The translations under genes and the position numbers were made by a program. 50,684 bases of DNA from Thermomonas sp. (GTDB lineage Bacteria > Pseudomonadota > Gammaproteobacteria > Xanthomonadales > Xanthomonadaceae), in contig NZ_JAHRWW010000009.1 in NCBI RefSeq assembly GCF_019104945.1, positions 1 through 50,684 on the forward strand. Reading direction: 5' to 3'. Under the pieces are notes generated by a model. That model saw only the letters and a list, made by a program, of their open reading frames with translations. It searched no databases and was not told the DNA's origin. Of the stretch, positions 1-8,215 are shown piece by piece; position 1 is the stretch's first letter, and the number at the start of each line of letters is the position of its first letter.

Positions 1-436
<436 letters not shown>

Positions 437-457
437 TCACCCGCAGCGGGGACAACG

Positions 458-482
458 ACGGGCGCCGCAGGGCGCCCGTTTT
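458..482 (+). terminator. Rho-independent terminator of ahcY
   Basis: A perfect 9-bp stem (ACGGGCGCC / GGCGCCCGT) with a GCAG loop runs directly into TTTT. It lies 22 bases after the ahcY stop and faces the convergent SRPBCC gene. Confidence 0.9.
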
Positions 483-493
483 CATTGCGGGCC

Positions 494-1000
494 TTAGCCC
501 AGCGCCGCGACCTGCTCGCTGTACGCCTTACGCGACTGCACGAACACGTCGAACGGAAACTTGATCGACACGCCTTCCAGCGCCGCCGCCAGCATTTCTA
601 AATGCCCCTCAAACCCAGCGCAGGCTTTGGCCGGGTCTTCACCCGCAGGCACCTGCACCACAAGCTGCAACAGCGTACCGCCATCCACCGCCTGCAATGA
701 CCAGCGCAGTGGGCGTTGCGGCTGATCGCCACTACTCCACGAATACTCCAGAAGACTGCCCGCTTCAAATGCGGTCACCGTGCTGTCGATCACAATTCCG
801 CTATCGGCAAAATCAATCCGCACCGCGCCGCCTTGGCGCAATTCAATCGTTCCCGGCGCAAGCCACTGCGCCATGGATGCAGGCACCGTGAGCATCGCCC
901 AAACGGCGTCTTGCGTATGCGCAAATACCCGGCCTAAATGCCCTTCAAACCCTGCTTCGGTACGCGAAATCTGCCCGAGAGTGAGTGTTGTATCGTCCAT
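494..1000 (-). CDS. SRPBCC / AHSA1-like domain protein
   Basis: A 168-residue soluble protein of the START-like SRPBCC fold (activator of Hsp90 ATPase homologue 1-like). Family features seen are RVFAHTQDAVWAMLTVPASMAQWLAPG (helix-grip start with the buried Trp), GGAVRIDF and LLEYSW strands, and a C-terminal long helix GFEGHLEMLAAALEG. Members bind hydrophobic ligands or act as polyketide cyclase-like proteins; the ligand here is unknown. I chose the start at 1000 because an AAGGTGG ribosome site precedes it; the frame is open further upstream but without such a site. It is downstream of and co-directional with the four-gene Zorya-like operon, with a 68-base gap, so it may be read through from it but is probably not part of the system. 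Confidence 0.8.
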   Translation of the reverse strand: MDDTTLTLGQISRTEAGFEGHLGRVFAHTQDAVWAMLTVPASMAQWLAPGTIELRQGGAVRIDFADSGIVIDSTVTAFEAGSLLEYSWSSGDQPQRPLRWSLQAVDGGTLLQLVVQVPAGEDPAKACAGFEGHLEMLAAALEGVSIKFPFDVFVQSRKAYSEQVAALG

Positions 1001-1068
1001 CTGATCCACCTTACGCCTAATGATGGAGCCATTAGGCCGCATCTTAGCAATGGCTGCCTTGATACACG

Positions 1069-1617
1069 TCACGCACGGCGTTTACGTGTGCGTTTGGACG
1101 TGGTGCTGCCTTCGGCTTGCTGCGCCGTTGCCGTCAATGGTTCTAGCGCCGCTAATACGTCGATATACGTCAGCAAGCATTCCAAATATTCCGGCGATGC
1201 TGCTTGCATCGTGTCGATCATGCGCAATACCAAGCGCCCGGAATTCAGTGGCCCAGCGTGCTCCTGAGGCTGCGCCAGTGATTCCCGCAATTGACTGCGC
1301 GCGCGCACTGCACGCCACACGCGGCGCGCGTCATCCAGCATGGGAGCGGCTGCATGCACCTGCGCCTCCGAAAATACTTGCAGCACCTCTGCAAGCGGGC
1401 TTGTTTGCACCTGCGCAAGCAACTGCTGCGTCCGTTGCGGTGCGCGCTCTGCCTGTTCAAGCAAAGCGCACAAACGCGGCTCCAGCGCGGCACGCAATGC
1501 GTTATCGCAGCCGTGCATGCGCTGCAACAGCGCTTCAATGCGATACAACGCCGCTCCGGCAGCACCGCGTTCGCGCAGCGCAAGCAGCCGCATCTGCAAA
1601 GTGTGTAGCTCAGTCAT
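1069..1617 (-). CDS. DUF2894 family protein, type III Zorya-associated
   Basis: A 182-residue protein with no signal peptide or membrane helix. It is rich in Arg, Ala and Leu, with helical segments (LRERGAAGAALYRIEALLQRM, residues about 14-34) and a very basic tail ending SKRTRKRRA. I match it to DUF2894. It overlaps the end of the upstream OmpA-like gene by 8 bases, so it is translated from the same message. In the type III Zorya gene set as I know it, DUF2894 and DUF3348 proteins replace the nuclease/helicase effectors of types I and II. The basic tail would suit nucleic-acid binding, but this is inference. The start is the Met immediately at the overlap; the open frame upstream of it is a shadow of the previous gene. 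Confidence 0.75.
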   Translation of the reverse strand: MTELHTLQMRLLALRERGAAGAALYRIEALLQRMHGCDNALRAALEPRLCALLEQAERAPQRTQQLLAQVQTSPLAEVLQVFSEAQVHAAAPMLDDARRVWRAVRARSQLRESLAQPQEHAGPLNSGRLVLRMIDTMQAASPEYLECLLTYIDVLAALEPLTATAQQAEGSTTSKRTRKRRA

Positions 1618-2251
1618 GCGTGGCTTTGGGGCGCGGCATCGGCGCAATTTCAACACGACGATTGCGCGCACGCCCTGCCTCATCGGTATTACTGGCCACC
1701 GGCTGCTGCGCGCCAAACGCGGCAGAAAATACCGCATTTGCAGGAACACCTGCGGCAATCAGCGCGCGCGTGACGGTAAGCGAGCGCTGCGCCGACAGCT
1801 CCCAGTTATCGGCAAAGCGGCGGTTATCGCTATGCACCGGCTGATCGTCGGTGAAGCCACTCACCATCAAAATTTCATCGCGCGCGCGCAAATAATCGGT
1901 CAACGGCCCGGCCAGACTGTGTAGCACCGCTACGCCCTCCGGTTGCAGTGCATCCGAGTTGTGCGCAAACAACACGCTACCGCGAATGCCAATTCGCCCA
2001 TCCACCAAGGTGATTCGCCCTTCGGCTAGCGGCGCCGCCAGTGCTTGCTCCAGCGCACGACGGCGCTGATCGGCCAATTCACGCTGCTGAATTTCGCTGC
2101 GTAGCCGCGTTTCCAAATGCAGCTGCACGCCGATCACGCCCACCAAAATCAGCACAAAGACACCCAGCAGCACGGCCATCAGGTCGCCGAATGCAGCCCA
2201 GATCGGCGCGCCCTGCTCTAGCCCGTCGTCGCTATCGAGCTCGAAGCTCAT
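1610..2251 (-). CDS. zorB: OmpA-family stator protein, ZorB/MotB-like
   Basis: A 213-residue inner-membrane protein. One transmembrane helix (about residues 22-43, FGDLMAVLLGVFVLILVGVI) carries an Asp at position 23, in the place of the proton-carrying Asp of MotB/ZorB. After a short coiled segment comes an OmpA-like peptidoglycan-binding domain with IRGSVLFAHNSDAL, ILMVSGFTDDQP, ELSAQRSLTVTRALI and the ending GRARNRRVEI. Family knowledge: MotB/ZorB dimers plug a MotA/ZorA pentamer and anchor it to the cell wall. Its ATG overlaps the stop of the DUF802 gene (ATGA, 2251-2248), showing translational coupling. Confidence 0.85.
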   Translation of the reverse strand: MSFELDSDDGLEQGAPIWAAFGDLMAVLLGVFVLILVGVIGVQLHLETRLRSEIQQRELADQRRRALEQALAAPLAEGRITLVDGRIGIRGSVLFAHNSDALQPEGVAVLHSLAGPLTDYLRARDEILMVSGFTDDQPVHSDNRRFADNWELSAQRSLTVTRALIAAGVPANAVFSAAFGAQQPVASNTDEAGRARNRRVEIAPMPRPKATHD

Positions 2252-4230
2252 ATCGCACTCGCGGCGGCGCTGCGCTGGCCATCGAGCTTGCGCAAATCAT
2301 CCACAATCTGACGCTGCGCCAGCAGGCTTAAATCCACCACCTCGCGCGCCTGCGCCACGTAATAGGCTAGCTGCTCGTCGCTACGTGTCAGTGTTTTCTC
2401 CAGCGTGCTCTCAACGCGTTCTAAGCGCTCGGCAATCTGTGCATTGCTGGCAGCGAAAATATCGACCGCCGCAGCAAATGCATCCGCCACGCTGGCCACT
2501 TCTACTGCACCCGCCGCCGCGCGTGTGGCCGCAGCATCGAGCTTGTTTGCATCGGCTTCGATACGCGCATCCAAACGCGTGCCCACTTGTTCCACTAAAG
2601 CCGCCGATGTTTCAACCAGCGCGTCCACTGCCTGCTTTTGCTCAAGCGAGGCGTGGTTGACCGTTTGCAGCAAGGTGCCCAAGGTGGCGAGCAACTGATT
2701 GCGTTCTTCTAGCATTGCAGTGTCGCGCAGCATGCTTTCGGAAAGCGCTTGGCGCATTTCACCAATCACACTGGCGGCTGCCTGCGGCGCAGCCGACGCG
2801 GTTTGCATCAGCTTGCTAATTTCAACAATCGTGTCATTGGCGTGCTGCCGCCCCTGCTGGGCGATAGCATCCGCACTTTCTTGTAAGGCACGGCGCTGTT
2901 CGGCCAGCGCGGCCTGCCATGCCTGCATGCGCTGGGCGTCGTGCGCGATTACCGTGCTATGCGCCGTTTGTTGAGCGCTTGCCAGTTGTTCCAGCAACGC
3001 CGCTGCCTGCTGGCGCATCTCATCCATTGCCCGCTGCTGCGCTTCTTGCTGTGCTGTCAGCAGCGCTTGGTGCGCCGCCTGCTGCTGGGCTGACGCGTTT
3101 GCCAACAGGCGGTCTCCCCGCTCAGAAACATCCATCCCAATCTGCGCGAATAGCGTGTGCAGTGACGCCATCGCGTTTGCATTATTGTGCTGCTGCGCCT
3201 CCAAGGCCTGCTGCCAGCGTTCACCCATATCTACTGTTGTTCTTTGCAGGTGCTCAACCTGCGCCTGCAGGTTTTGCTGGGCTGTCTGCTGCACGCCATC
3301 GTGCAATCGCCGCGCACTCGCTGCAATTTCCGCCATCGTGGCCTCCGCCACCGGCTGCAATGCGCGGCTCGCCGCCTGCGCGCCTTGTGCCACGCTTTCT
3401 TCCAGCGCACTGCGTACGCGCTCGGCAAGTTGGGTATAGGCAACCTCACTGCGCGCAAGGAAGGCCTCTTGCCGCGTTTTTTGCTGGGTATGCGCAGCTG
3501 CATCGCGGCGCTCAAGTGAGTCAGCCAAGGTGTGCAGACGCTCCACCAGGGCAGGCATCAGCTGGCTCTGCTCGCGCATCAAACGCCACGCATCGTCATC
3601 ACGATAACCACGCGTAAAGACGTTTAGCGGGCCTGCAATCGCCGCATCCAGCGCGCGCCCTGCCGCTAAGCGCTCGCGGCGACACAGTGCCGTCAGCACG
3701 CCTAGCACCGCCGAAGTGGCAATGCCCGCAATCGACGTACCGAAGGCATAGCCCAAGCCTTTTACCGGCGCAGCCAGCGAATCGCGGATCGCCTGCAGGT
3801 CGCTCGCACTCTCCAGCGCCAATCCCGTGCCTTGCAGTGTCACCATCATCCCCAGCAACGTACCCAGCATGCCCAGCAGCACCAGTACGCCCGACAGATA
3901 GGCCGACAGTGCGGGCGCAGGCAGCGCGATGCGCTCCCCCGCCACACGCAGGCGCACAACGGTGCGCAGCCCCGCATCTACCGATTGCAGCCACGGCTCC
4001 AGCTGCTCAGGTGTTTCCTTCAGCCCATCTACTGCCGCCTGCAGGCTCGCAGTGGCCTGCCGATAGCGGCGCAGTTCATTACCCCCGATGCAATACACCA
4101 GTGCAATCAGCGCGCACACCACAAGCACCATCGGGTTGCTTACGGCATGAACCGCAGCCACCCAAACCACGGCCAACAGCCCCAGCGCAAACACAAGAAC
4201 GCCTAAATTCTTTCGCATCACGGTATCCAT
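2248..4230 (-). CDS. zorA: DUF802 MotA/TolQ/ExbB-like channel protein with long coiled-coil tail, ZorA-like
   Basis: A 660-residue membrane protein. The N-terminal 190 residues hold four helices: two near residues 8-50 (VLVFALGLLAVVWVAAVHAV and MVLVVCALIALVYCI), one near 107-130 (LSGVLVLLGMLGTLLGMMVTL) and one near 160-185 (GLGYAFGTSIAGIATSAVLGVL), the MotA/ExbB pattern. Residues about 240-655 form a Gln/Ala-rich, almost unbroken cytoplasmic coiled coil. This is the layout of ZorA, whose intracellular tail is proposed to carry the phage-sensing signal to the effectors. Start: the ATG at 4230 shares its A with the TGA of the DUF3348 gene (TGATG). A plain proton-channel energiser is the alternative, but the partner genes favour Zorya. 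Confidence 0.82.
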   Translation of the reverse strand: MDTVMRKNLGVLVFALGLLAVVWVAAVHAVSNPMVLVVCALIALVYCIGGNELRRYRQATASLQAAVDGLKETPEQLEPWLQSVDAGLRTVVRLRVAGERIALPAPALSAYLSGVLVLLGMLGTLLGMMVTLQGTGLALESASDLQAIRDSLAAPVKGLGYAFGTSIAGIATSAVLGVLTALCRRERLAAGRALDAAIAGPLNVFTRGYRDDDAWRLMREQSQLMPALVERLHTLADSLERRDAAAHTQQKTRQEAFLARSEVAYTQLAERVRSALEESVAQGAQAASRALQPVAEATMAEIAASARRLHDGVQQTAQQNLQAQVEHLQRTTVDMGERWQQALEAQQHNNANAMASLHTLFAQIGMDVSERGDRLLANASAQQQAAHQALLTAQQEAQQRAMDEMRQQAAALLEQLASAQQTAHSTVIAHDAQRMQAWQAALAEQRRALQESADAIAQQGRQHANDTIVEISKLMQTASAAPQAAASVIGEMRQALSESMLRDTAMLEERNQLLATLGTLLQTVNHASLEQKQAVDALVETSAALVEQVGTRLDARIEADANKLDAAATRAAAGAVEVASVADAFAAAVDIFAASNAQIAERLERVESTLEKTLTRSDEQLAYYVAQAREVVDLSLLAQRQIVDDLRKLDGQRSAAASAI

Positions 4231-4904
4231 CAACGCGACTGCAGCGCAGCCAGCAAACCATCAATCGGTAAAAAACGTGCGTCTAACTCAGCCTGCACTA
4301 GGCTGCGCAGCTCGCTTTGAAGCCCAAGCCAGTGCACAGCCGCACCGGCCGCCTCTGCGTGCAGCACAGCAAAGCGCTTGCGCAGCAGCTCAGGGACGTT
4401 GGAAAAAAAACTCAGCTCGCGCGGGCTGAGCACGGCCTCCATCACGGCATCCATCTCCGCTAAACGCACGCTATACGCATCGCCCTGCGCCAACAGATCG
4501 CGCAATTGCCCGCGCAACTGCCCGGTGGTGGCCAGCAACTTGCGCTGCACGGCCTGCCAATGTTGCAGCAGCGGCGCAACGGCCGCTTCTGTATCCACCT
4601 GTATCGCCCACGCATCGACCAGTGCCTGCCACGTTGGCTCATCGAGTGCCATGACATACAGCTGTTGCCGCGCACGCGCGCAGACCTCGCGCAGCTCATC
4701 TTTACGCCACGCAGGGATCCCTGCTTCCACCTTGGCAGGTGCATCCAGCACACGCGACAAACTCACCGCGCGCGTCCAGTCCACCCACTGCCCCAACACC
4801 TCATGCAACGCACGCGGCGCAGCCGTAACCGATACGCCCAGCGTACCGGCCAACAGGCGCGGCATGGTCGGCGCTGGCAAAGGCGCCAAAGAGGGTGCTT
4901 GCAT
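4230..4904 (-). CDS. DUF3348 family protein, type III Zorya-associated
   Basis: A 224-residue soluble protein, first gene of the four-gene operon. I recognise DUF3348 from the N-terminal QWVDWTRAVSLSRVLD segment, the YSVRLAEMDAVMEAVLSPRE stretch and the later RKRFAVLHAEAAGA helix. It is mostly alpha-helical and has no enzyme motif that I can see. As I know them, PADLOC-type classifications list DUF3348 together with DUF2894 as the two private components of type III Zorya. Its stop overlaps the start of the DUF802 gene by one base. Only a weak ribosome site precedes the ATG. The gene starts 66 bases from the end of the DUF3228 gene, so the operon promoter lies in or near that gap, or transcription enters from DUF3228. 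Confidence 0.78.
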   Translation of the reverse strand: MQAPSLAPLPAPTMPRLLAGTLGVSVTAAPRALHEVLGQWVDWTRAVSLSRVLDAPAKVEAGIPAWRKDELREVCARARQQLYVMALDEPTWQALVDAWAIQVDTEAAVAPLLQHWQAVQRKLLATTGQLRGQLRDLLAQGDAYSVRLAEMDAVMEAVLSPRELSFFSNVPELLRKRFAVLHAEAAGAAVHWLGLQSELRSLVQAELDARFLPIDGLLAALQSR

Positions 4905-4969
4905 CAGGGGAAGCCCGCGGAAAACCGTCTATTTTACAGGCAGTTGCCTAGGCGAAGCGCAGCCGCCAT

Positions 4970-5521
4970 TCAGCGCCAGTTCGCATGTGTCTCCCAGAAC
5001 GCCACGCTGCGCCGGTAAGCCTCACGCGACAGCGCCACGCCCGAGCCACCTTCCTCTACCCCCAGCGCGTTGCGCAGCATGGTAATGGGCACCATCGGGA
5101 TTTCCTCCGGCGTCATCGTGTACAGGCAGCCCACCACACCCCAATCGGCCTCAATTGGGCTACCTTCCTTGGCCAACTGCTCACGGCTGTACAAAATGGG
5201 GATGAGGTAGTTCGCCACCGGCGGCTGCAGACCTTCAAACCAGCGCACCAACACCGGCAGCTCCTCTTTTGTGCGCGCCTCGTAGGCGCTGCGCAACTGA
5301 TGGCGGTTGGCCTCAGTGATAGGAATGACAGAGCACTTGGTGGACGTCCAATTACGGTGCACGTGCAGCTTGCAGAACGGTGCATAACCATTCAACACCG
5401 CCAGCGGCGGCTGCACATTGAGGTGCTGCTCAAACGCCTCCGCGCTCACGTCTTGAATCGCCGTGCTGCGACCATCGCGAGGAAAAAGCCGTGGCCGCGC
5501 AAATTCAGTCAATACGATCAC
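4970..5521 (-). CDS. DUF3228 family protein
   Basis: A protein of about 183 residues with the strongly conserved DUF3228 run: LTEFARPRLFPRDGRSTAIQ, YAPFCKLHVHRNWTSTKC, the ELPVLVRWFEG and EADWGVVGCLYTMTPEE segments, and VPITMLRNALGVEEGGSGV near the C terminus. Function is unknown; no signal peptide or membrane helix. Start: an ATG exists at 5563, but it lies inside the loop of a perfect inverted repeat and has no ribosome site. A GTG at 5521, preceded by two GGAG boxes (9 and 2 bases away), gives a protein starting right before the conserved VLTEF, so I prefer it. The gene is divergent from metF. Confidence 0.85.
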   Translation of the reverse strand: MIVLTEFARPRLFPRDGRSTAIQDVSAEAFEQHLNVQPPLAVLNGYAPFCKLHVHRNWTSTKCSVIPITEANRHQLRSAYEARTKEELPVLVRWFEGLQPPVANYLIPILYSREQLAKEGSPIEADWGVVGCLYTMTPEEIPMVPITMLRNALGVEEGGSGVALSREAYRRSVAFWETHANWR

Positions 5522-5550
5522 TACTCCACACTCCAATAATTCAAAATAGT

Positions 5551-5580
5551 TATATCTCTTCATCGCGAAAAAGAGATATA
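5551..5580. promoter_or_regulatory. Perfect inverted repeat between DUF3228 and metF
   Basis: TATATCTCTT and AAGAGATATA form two perfect 10-base arms separated by 10 bases. The repeat sits 31 bases upstream of the metF start and just upstream of the preferred DUF3228 start. The arm spacing (20 bp centre to centre, two helical turns) suits a dimeric regulator; a transcript hairpin is also possible. Which regulator would bind is not known. Confidence 0.55.
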
Positions 5581-5611
5581 TTAATCATTCCACCGCACCA
5601 CCCACCTCGTG

Positions 5612-6436
5612 ATGACGCCGATTAGCTTCGAATTTTATCCGCCCAAAACCGACGAACAGCGCGCTCAGCTCGACCGCACCGTTAGCAAACTCAAGCCGCA
5701 TGCGCCGCAGTTTATGTCGGTAACGTTTGGCGCGGGCGGTTCAACGCTTAGCCAAACACCGGAAACCGTGCAGCGTCTGCGCGATGAGCACGGCGTGGCG
5801 GGGGTGCCCCACCTCACCTGCGTGGGTGGAACGCGTGAGGAAATTCGCGGCCTGCTCAACCTCTATCGCGGCCTTGGCTGCGACCGCATCGTCGCCCTAC
5901 GCGGCGACCTCCCCTCCGGCATGGCACGCAGCGGTGACCTGCGCTACGCCAGCGATCTTGTGGCCTTTATTCGCGCCGAACACGGCGACTATTTTCATTT
6001 GGAAGTTGCGGCCTACCCGGAAATGCACCCGCAGGCCGACGACGCGCTGATCGACCTGCGTCACTTCAAAACCAAGGTGGATGCAGGCGCCAATAGCGCG
6101 ATTACCCAATACTTCTACAACGCCGATGCGTATTTCCGTTTTGTGGACGATGCACGCAAGCAAGGCGTCAACATTCCCATCGTGCCGGGCATCATGCCGA
6201 TTTCCAACTACAGCCAGCTGCGCCGTTTTTCGGAAAGCTGCGGCGCGCAGATTCCGCGCTGGGTGGATCAGCGCATGCGCGCCTTTGGTGACGATGCCCA
6301 CGCTGTGCGCGAATTTGCTTCCGACGTGGTGTCTAGCCTATGCCAGCGCCTCATCGACGGCGGCGCACCCTCACTGCATTTCTATACGCTCAACCTAGCC
6401 AAACCGATCAACAGCATTTTGCAGCGGCTGAGCTAA
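5612..6436 (+). CDS. metF: Methylenetetrahydrofolate reductase
   Basis: A 274-residue cytosolic flavoenzyme that reduces 5,10-methylene-THF to 5-methyl-THF for methionine synthesis. Family features are the N-terminal ISFEFYPPKTDEQ (with the catalytic Glu), FMSVTFGAGGS, the HLTCVGGTREEI strand, IVALRGDLPSG, YPEMHPQA, KVDAGANSAITQYFYN, and VPGIMPISNYSQLRRFSE. The length is that of bacterial MetF (about 275-295). It encodes a whole TIM barrel with no eukaryote-like regulatory domain. I place the start at the ATG at 5612; a GTG one codon earlier is equally readable, and neither has a strong ribosome site. It completes the methyl cycle with ahcY at the window start. Confidence 0.96.
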   Translation: MTPISFEFYPPKTDEQRAQLDRTVSKLKPHAPQFMSVTFGAGGSTLSQTPETVQRLRDEHGVAGVPHLTCVGGTREEIRGLLNLYRGLGCDRIVALRGDLPSGMARSGDLRYASDLVAFIRAEHGDYFHLEVAAYPEMHPQADDALIDLRHFKTKVDAGANSAITQYFYNADAYFRFVDDARKQGVNIPIVPGIMPISNYSQLRRFSESCGAQIPRWVDQRMRAFGDDAHAVREFASDVVSSLCQRLIDGGAPSLHFYTLNLAKPINSILQRLS

Positions 6437-6475
6437 CGCTTTCACCAAGACCATAGAGCGCGTTACTCTGCCAAG

Positions 6476-7018
6476 ATGACGCGCGTATCTACCCGCCTGT
6501 TACTCCTGATCTGTTTTGCTTGGCTAACGCCAGCGCAAGCACAGGTGCGGCACTGCGTTGCGCCCGACGGCACGCAAATTTTTACCGACCGCAAATGCGA
6601 AGAACTGGGTGCGCGTAAAAGCGAACCGCCCGCTAGCACCAGCACGAACACCGCGGCCGGCGCACGCTACAGCCGCCGCAACGTCTGCCCGAGCAGTGTG
6701 CAAGACCTTGCCTATGCGCTTGAGAAAGCCGTGCAGGCTCGCGATGCCAACCAAATTGCAGCCCTCTATGATTGGGCCGGGATGAGTACCAGCAGCGCGT
6801 ATCGGGTGATGGCCCAGCTACAGCAAACCGCGTCACGCCCACTGGTGCGGGTCCGCATTGCAGAATCCAGCGGCACTAGCGAAGACGAAAGCGACGCGCC
6901 CTCCAGCATGCGCATCACCGGCCTGCGTGTAGAGCAAACACTGGCCAACGGAATCACTCCGGCCAGCGCGTTTTTTGGCCTGCGCCGCCGCCTGGGCTGC
7001 TGGTGGCTGCATCTATAG
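6476..7018 (+). CDS. Exported protein with DUF4124-like N-terminal domain
   Basis: A 180-residue secreted or periplasmic protein. Residues 1-22 are a clear signal peptide with cleavage after AQA. The mature N terminus (VRHCVAPDGTQIFTDRKCEELG) has the two Cys and the xxDGxxxFTDxxC pattern of DUF4124. A Ser/Thr-rich linker follows, then a C-terminal region (SVQDLAYALEKAVQARDANQIAALYDWAGM, then RRRLGCWWLHL at the end) which I do not recognise. It lies 39 bases after metF with no visible terminator, so it may be co-transcribed. Function unknown. Confidence 0.75.
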   Translation: MTRVSTRLLLLICFAWLTPAQAQVRHCVAPDGTQIFTDRKCEELGARKSEPPASTSTNTAAGARYSRRNVCPSSVQDLAYALEKAVQARDANQIAALYDWAGMSTSSAYRVMAQLQQTASRPLVRVRIAESSGTSEDESDAPSSMRITGLRVEQTLANGITPASAFFGLRRRLGCWWLHL

Positions 7019-7044
7019 CAGCCACCACGCACGCTACTAACTGC

Positions 7045-8151
7045 TTAGCGCAGCTTCACCAACCAACCGTGACGGTCTGGTGCGCGGCCATATTGAATAT
7101 CGGTGAGTTCTTTACGCAGCGCCATCGTGACCTCACCGGCGGGGGCATTGATATCGCCCACCGAGAAGCCCTTGCCTTTCAGCTCGCCAATCGGCGTCAC
7201 CACGGCCGCCGTACCGCAGGCGAAGATTTCGGTAATGTCACCCGACGCCACGCCCTGCTTCCACTCATCAATGCTGACTTTGCGCTCTTCCACTACATGG
7301 CCACGGTCACGCGCCAGCTGCAGAATGCTTTCGCGGGTAATGCCTTCCAAAATGCTGCCCGACAATGCTGGGGTAACGATACGGCCATCCTTGTACACCA
7401 AGAACACGTTCATACCCCCCAGCTCTTCTAGATACTTGCCTTCCACCGGGTCGAGGAACAGCACCTGCGAGCAGCCCTGCGCATACGCTTCCTGCTGCGG
7501 TAGCAGCGAGGCCGCGTAGTTACCACCGCATTTGGCGGCACCGGTGCCGCCCTTGGCCGCACGCGCATAATCCTCGGACAACCAGATCGACACGGGTGCC
7601 ACGCCTTTGGCGAAGTAGGCGCCCGCTGGGCTTGCGATGACGTAATAGCCCGCCGCCTGCGCCGCACGCACGCCAAGGAAGGCTTCGGTAGCAATGATGA
7701 AAGGACGGAAATACAGGCTGCTCTCCGCTGCAGACGGCACCCAAGCGTGATCCACCGCTACCAACTGGCGAAGCGATTCGGTGAATTCTGCAACCGGTAG
7801 CTGCGGCAGCGCCAAGCGTGCTGCGGAACGCTGCAAGCGCGCGCCATTGGCTTCTGGGCGGAAGGTCCAGATCGAACCGTCGGCGTGGCGATACGCCTTG
7901 ATGCCCTCAAAAATTTCTTGCCCGTAGTGCAGCACGGACGCGGAAGGGTCTAGTGCCAGCGGGCCGTAGGCGTGCACCTGTGCGTCGTGCCAGCCGTTTT
8001 CCTTACTCCACTGGATGGCCACCATATGGTCGGTGAAGAATTTTCCAAAGCCCAGTTCGCCAGAAAGAATCGCGTCGCGCTGTTCGGCGCTGCGGGCGTG
8101 GTCGGAAGCGGTAACGCGGTAAGCCAACGGTGCTGCGGTGGGGGTATTCAT
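7045..8151 (-). CDS. ilvE: Branched-chain amino acid aminotransferase
   Basis: A 368-residue PLP enzyme that interconverts Val, Leu and Ile with their keto acids, using glutamate/2-oxoglutarate. It has the long form (type II BCAT) with FTDHMVAIQWSKENGWHDAQV, LHYGQEIFEGIKAY (substrate loop), SSLYFRPF, the Schiff-base lysine in AAKCGGNYAAS (Lys207), EELGGMNVF, and the ACGTAAVVTPIG phosphate-binding loop. It stands alone on the minus strand and is convergent with the DUF4124 gene 26 bases away. Confidence 0.96.
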   Translation of the reverse strand: MNTPTAAPLAYRVTASDHARSAEQRDAILSGELGFGKFFTDHMVAIQWSKENGWHDAQVHAYGPLALDPSASVLHYGQEIFEGIKAYRHADGSIWTFRPEANGARLQRSAARLALPQLPVAEFTESLRQLVAVDHAWVPSAAESSLYFRPFIIATEAFLGVRAAQAAGYYVIASPAGAYFAKGVAPVSIWLSEDYARAAKGGTGAAKCGGNYAASLLPQQEAYAQGCSQVLFLDPVEGKYLEELGGMNVFLVYKDGRIVTPALSGSILEGITRESILQLARDRGHVVEERKVSIDEWKQGVASGDITEIFACGTAAVVTPIGELKGKGFSVGDINAPAGEVTMALRKELTDIQYGRAPDRHGWLVKLR

Positions 8152-8215
8152 GCGGGCATCCTAGAAAGCGAATCCTCCTATTATGCAGCCTATGACGCCC
8201 GCTTTGTCGCAATGC

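Noticed and set aside
1020-1844. Plus-strand frame of 274 codons opposite DUF2894 and the OmpA-like gene
   Set aside because: Composition (Ala/Arg/Cys-rich) is typical of an antisense GC-rich frame; the minus-strand genes overlap properly and carry domains.
5522-5563. Longer N terminus for the DUF3228 protein from the ATG at 5563
   Set aside because: The ATG lies in the loop of a perfect inverted repeat with no ribosome site; the GTG at 5521 has GGAG boxes and starts at the conserved region.
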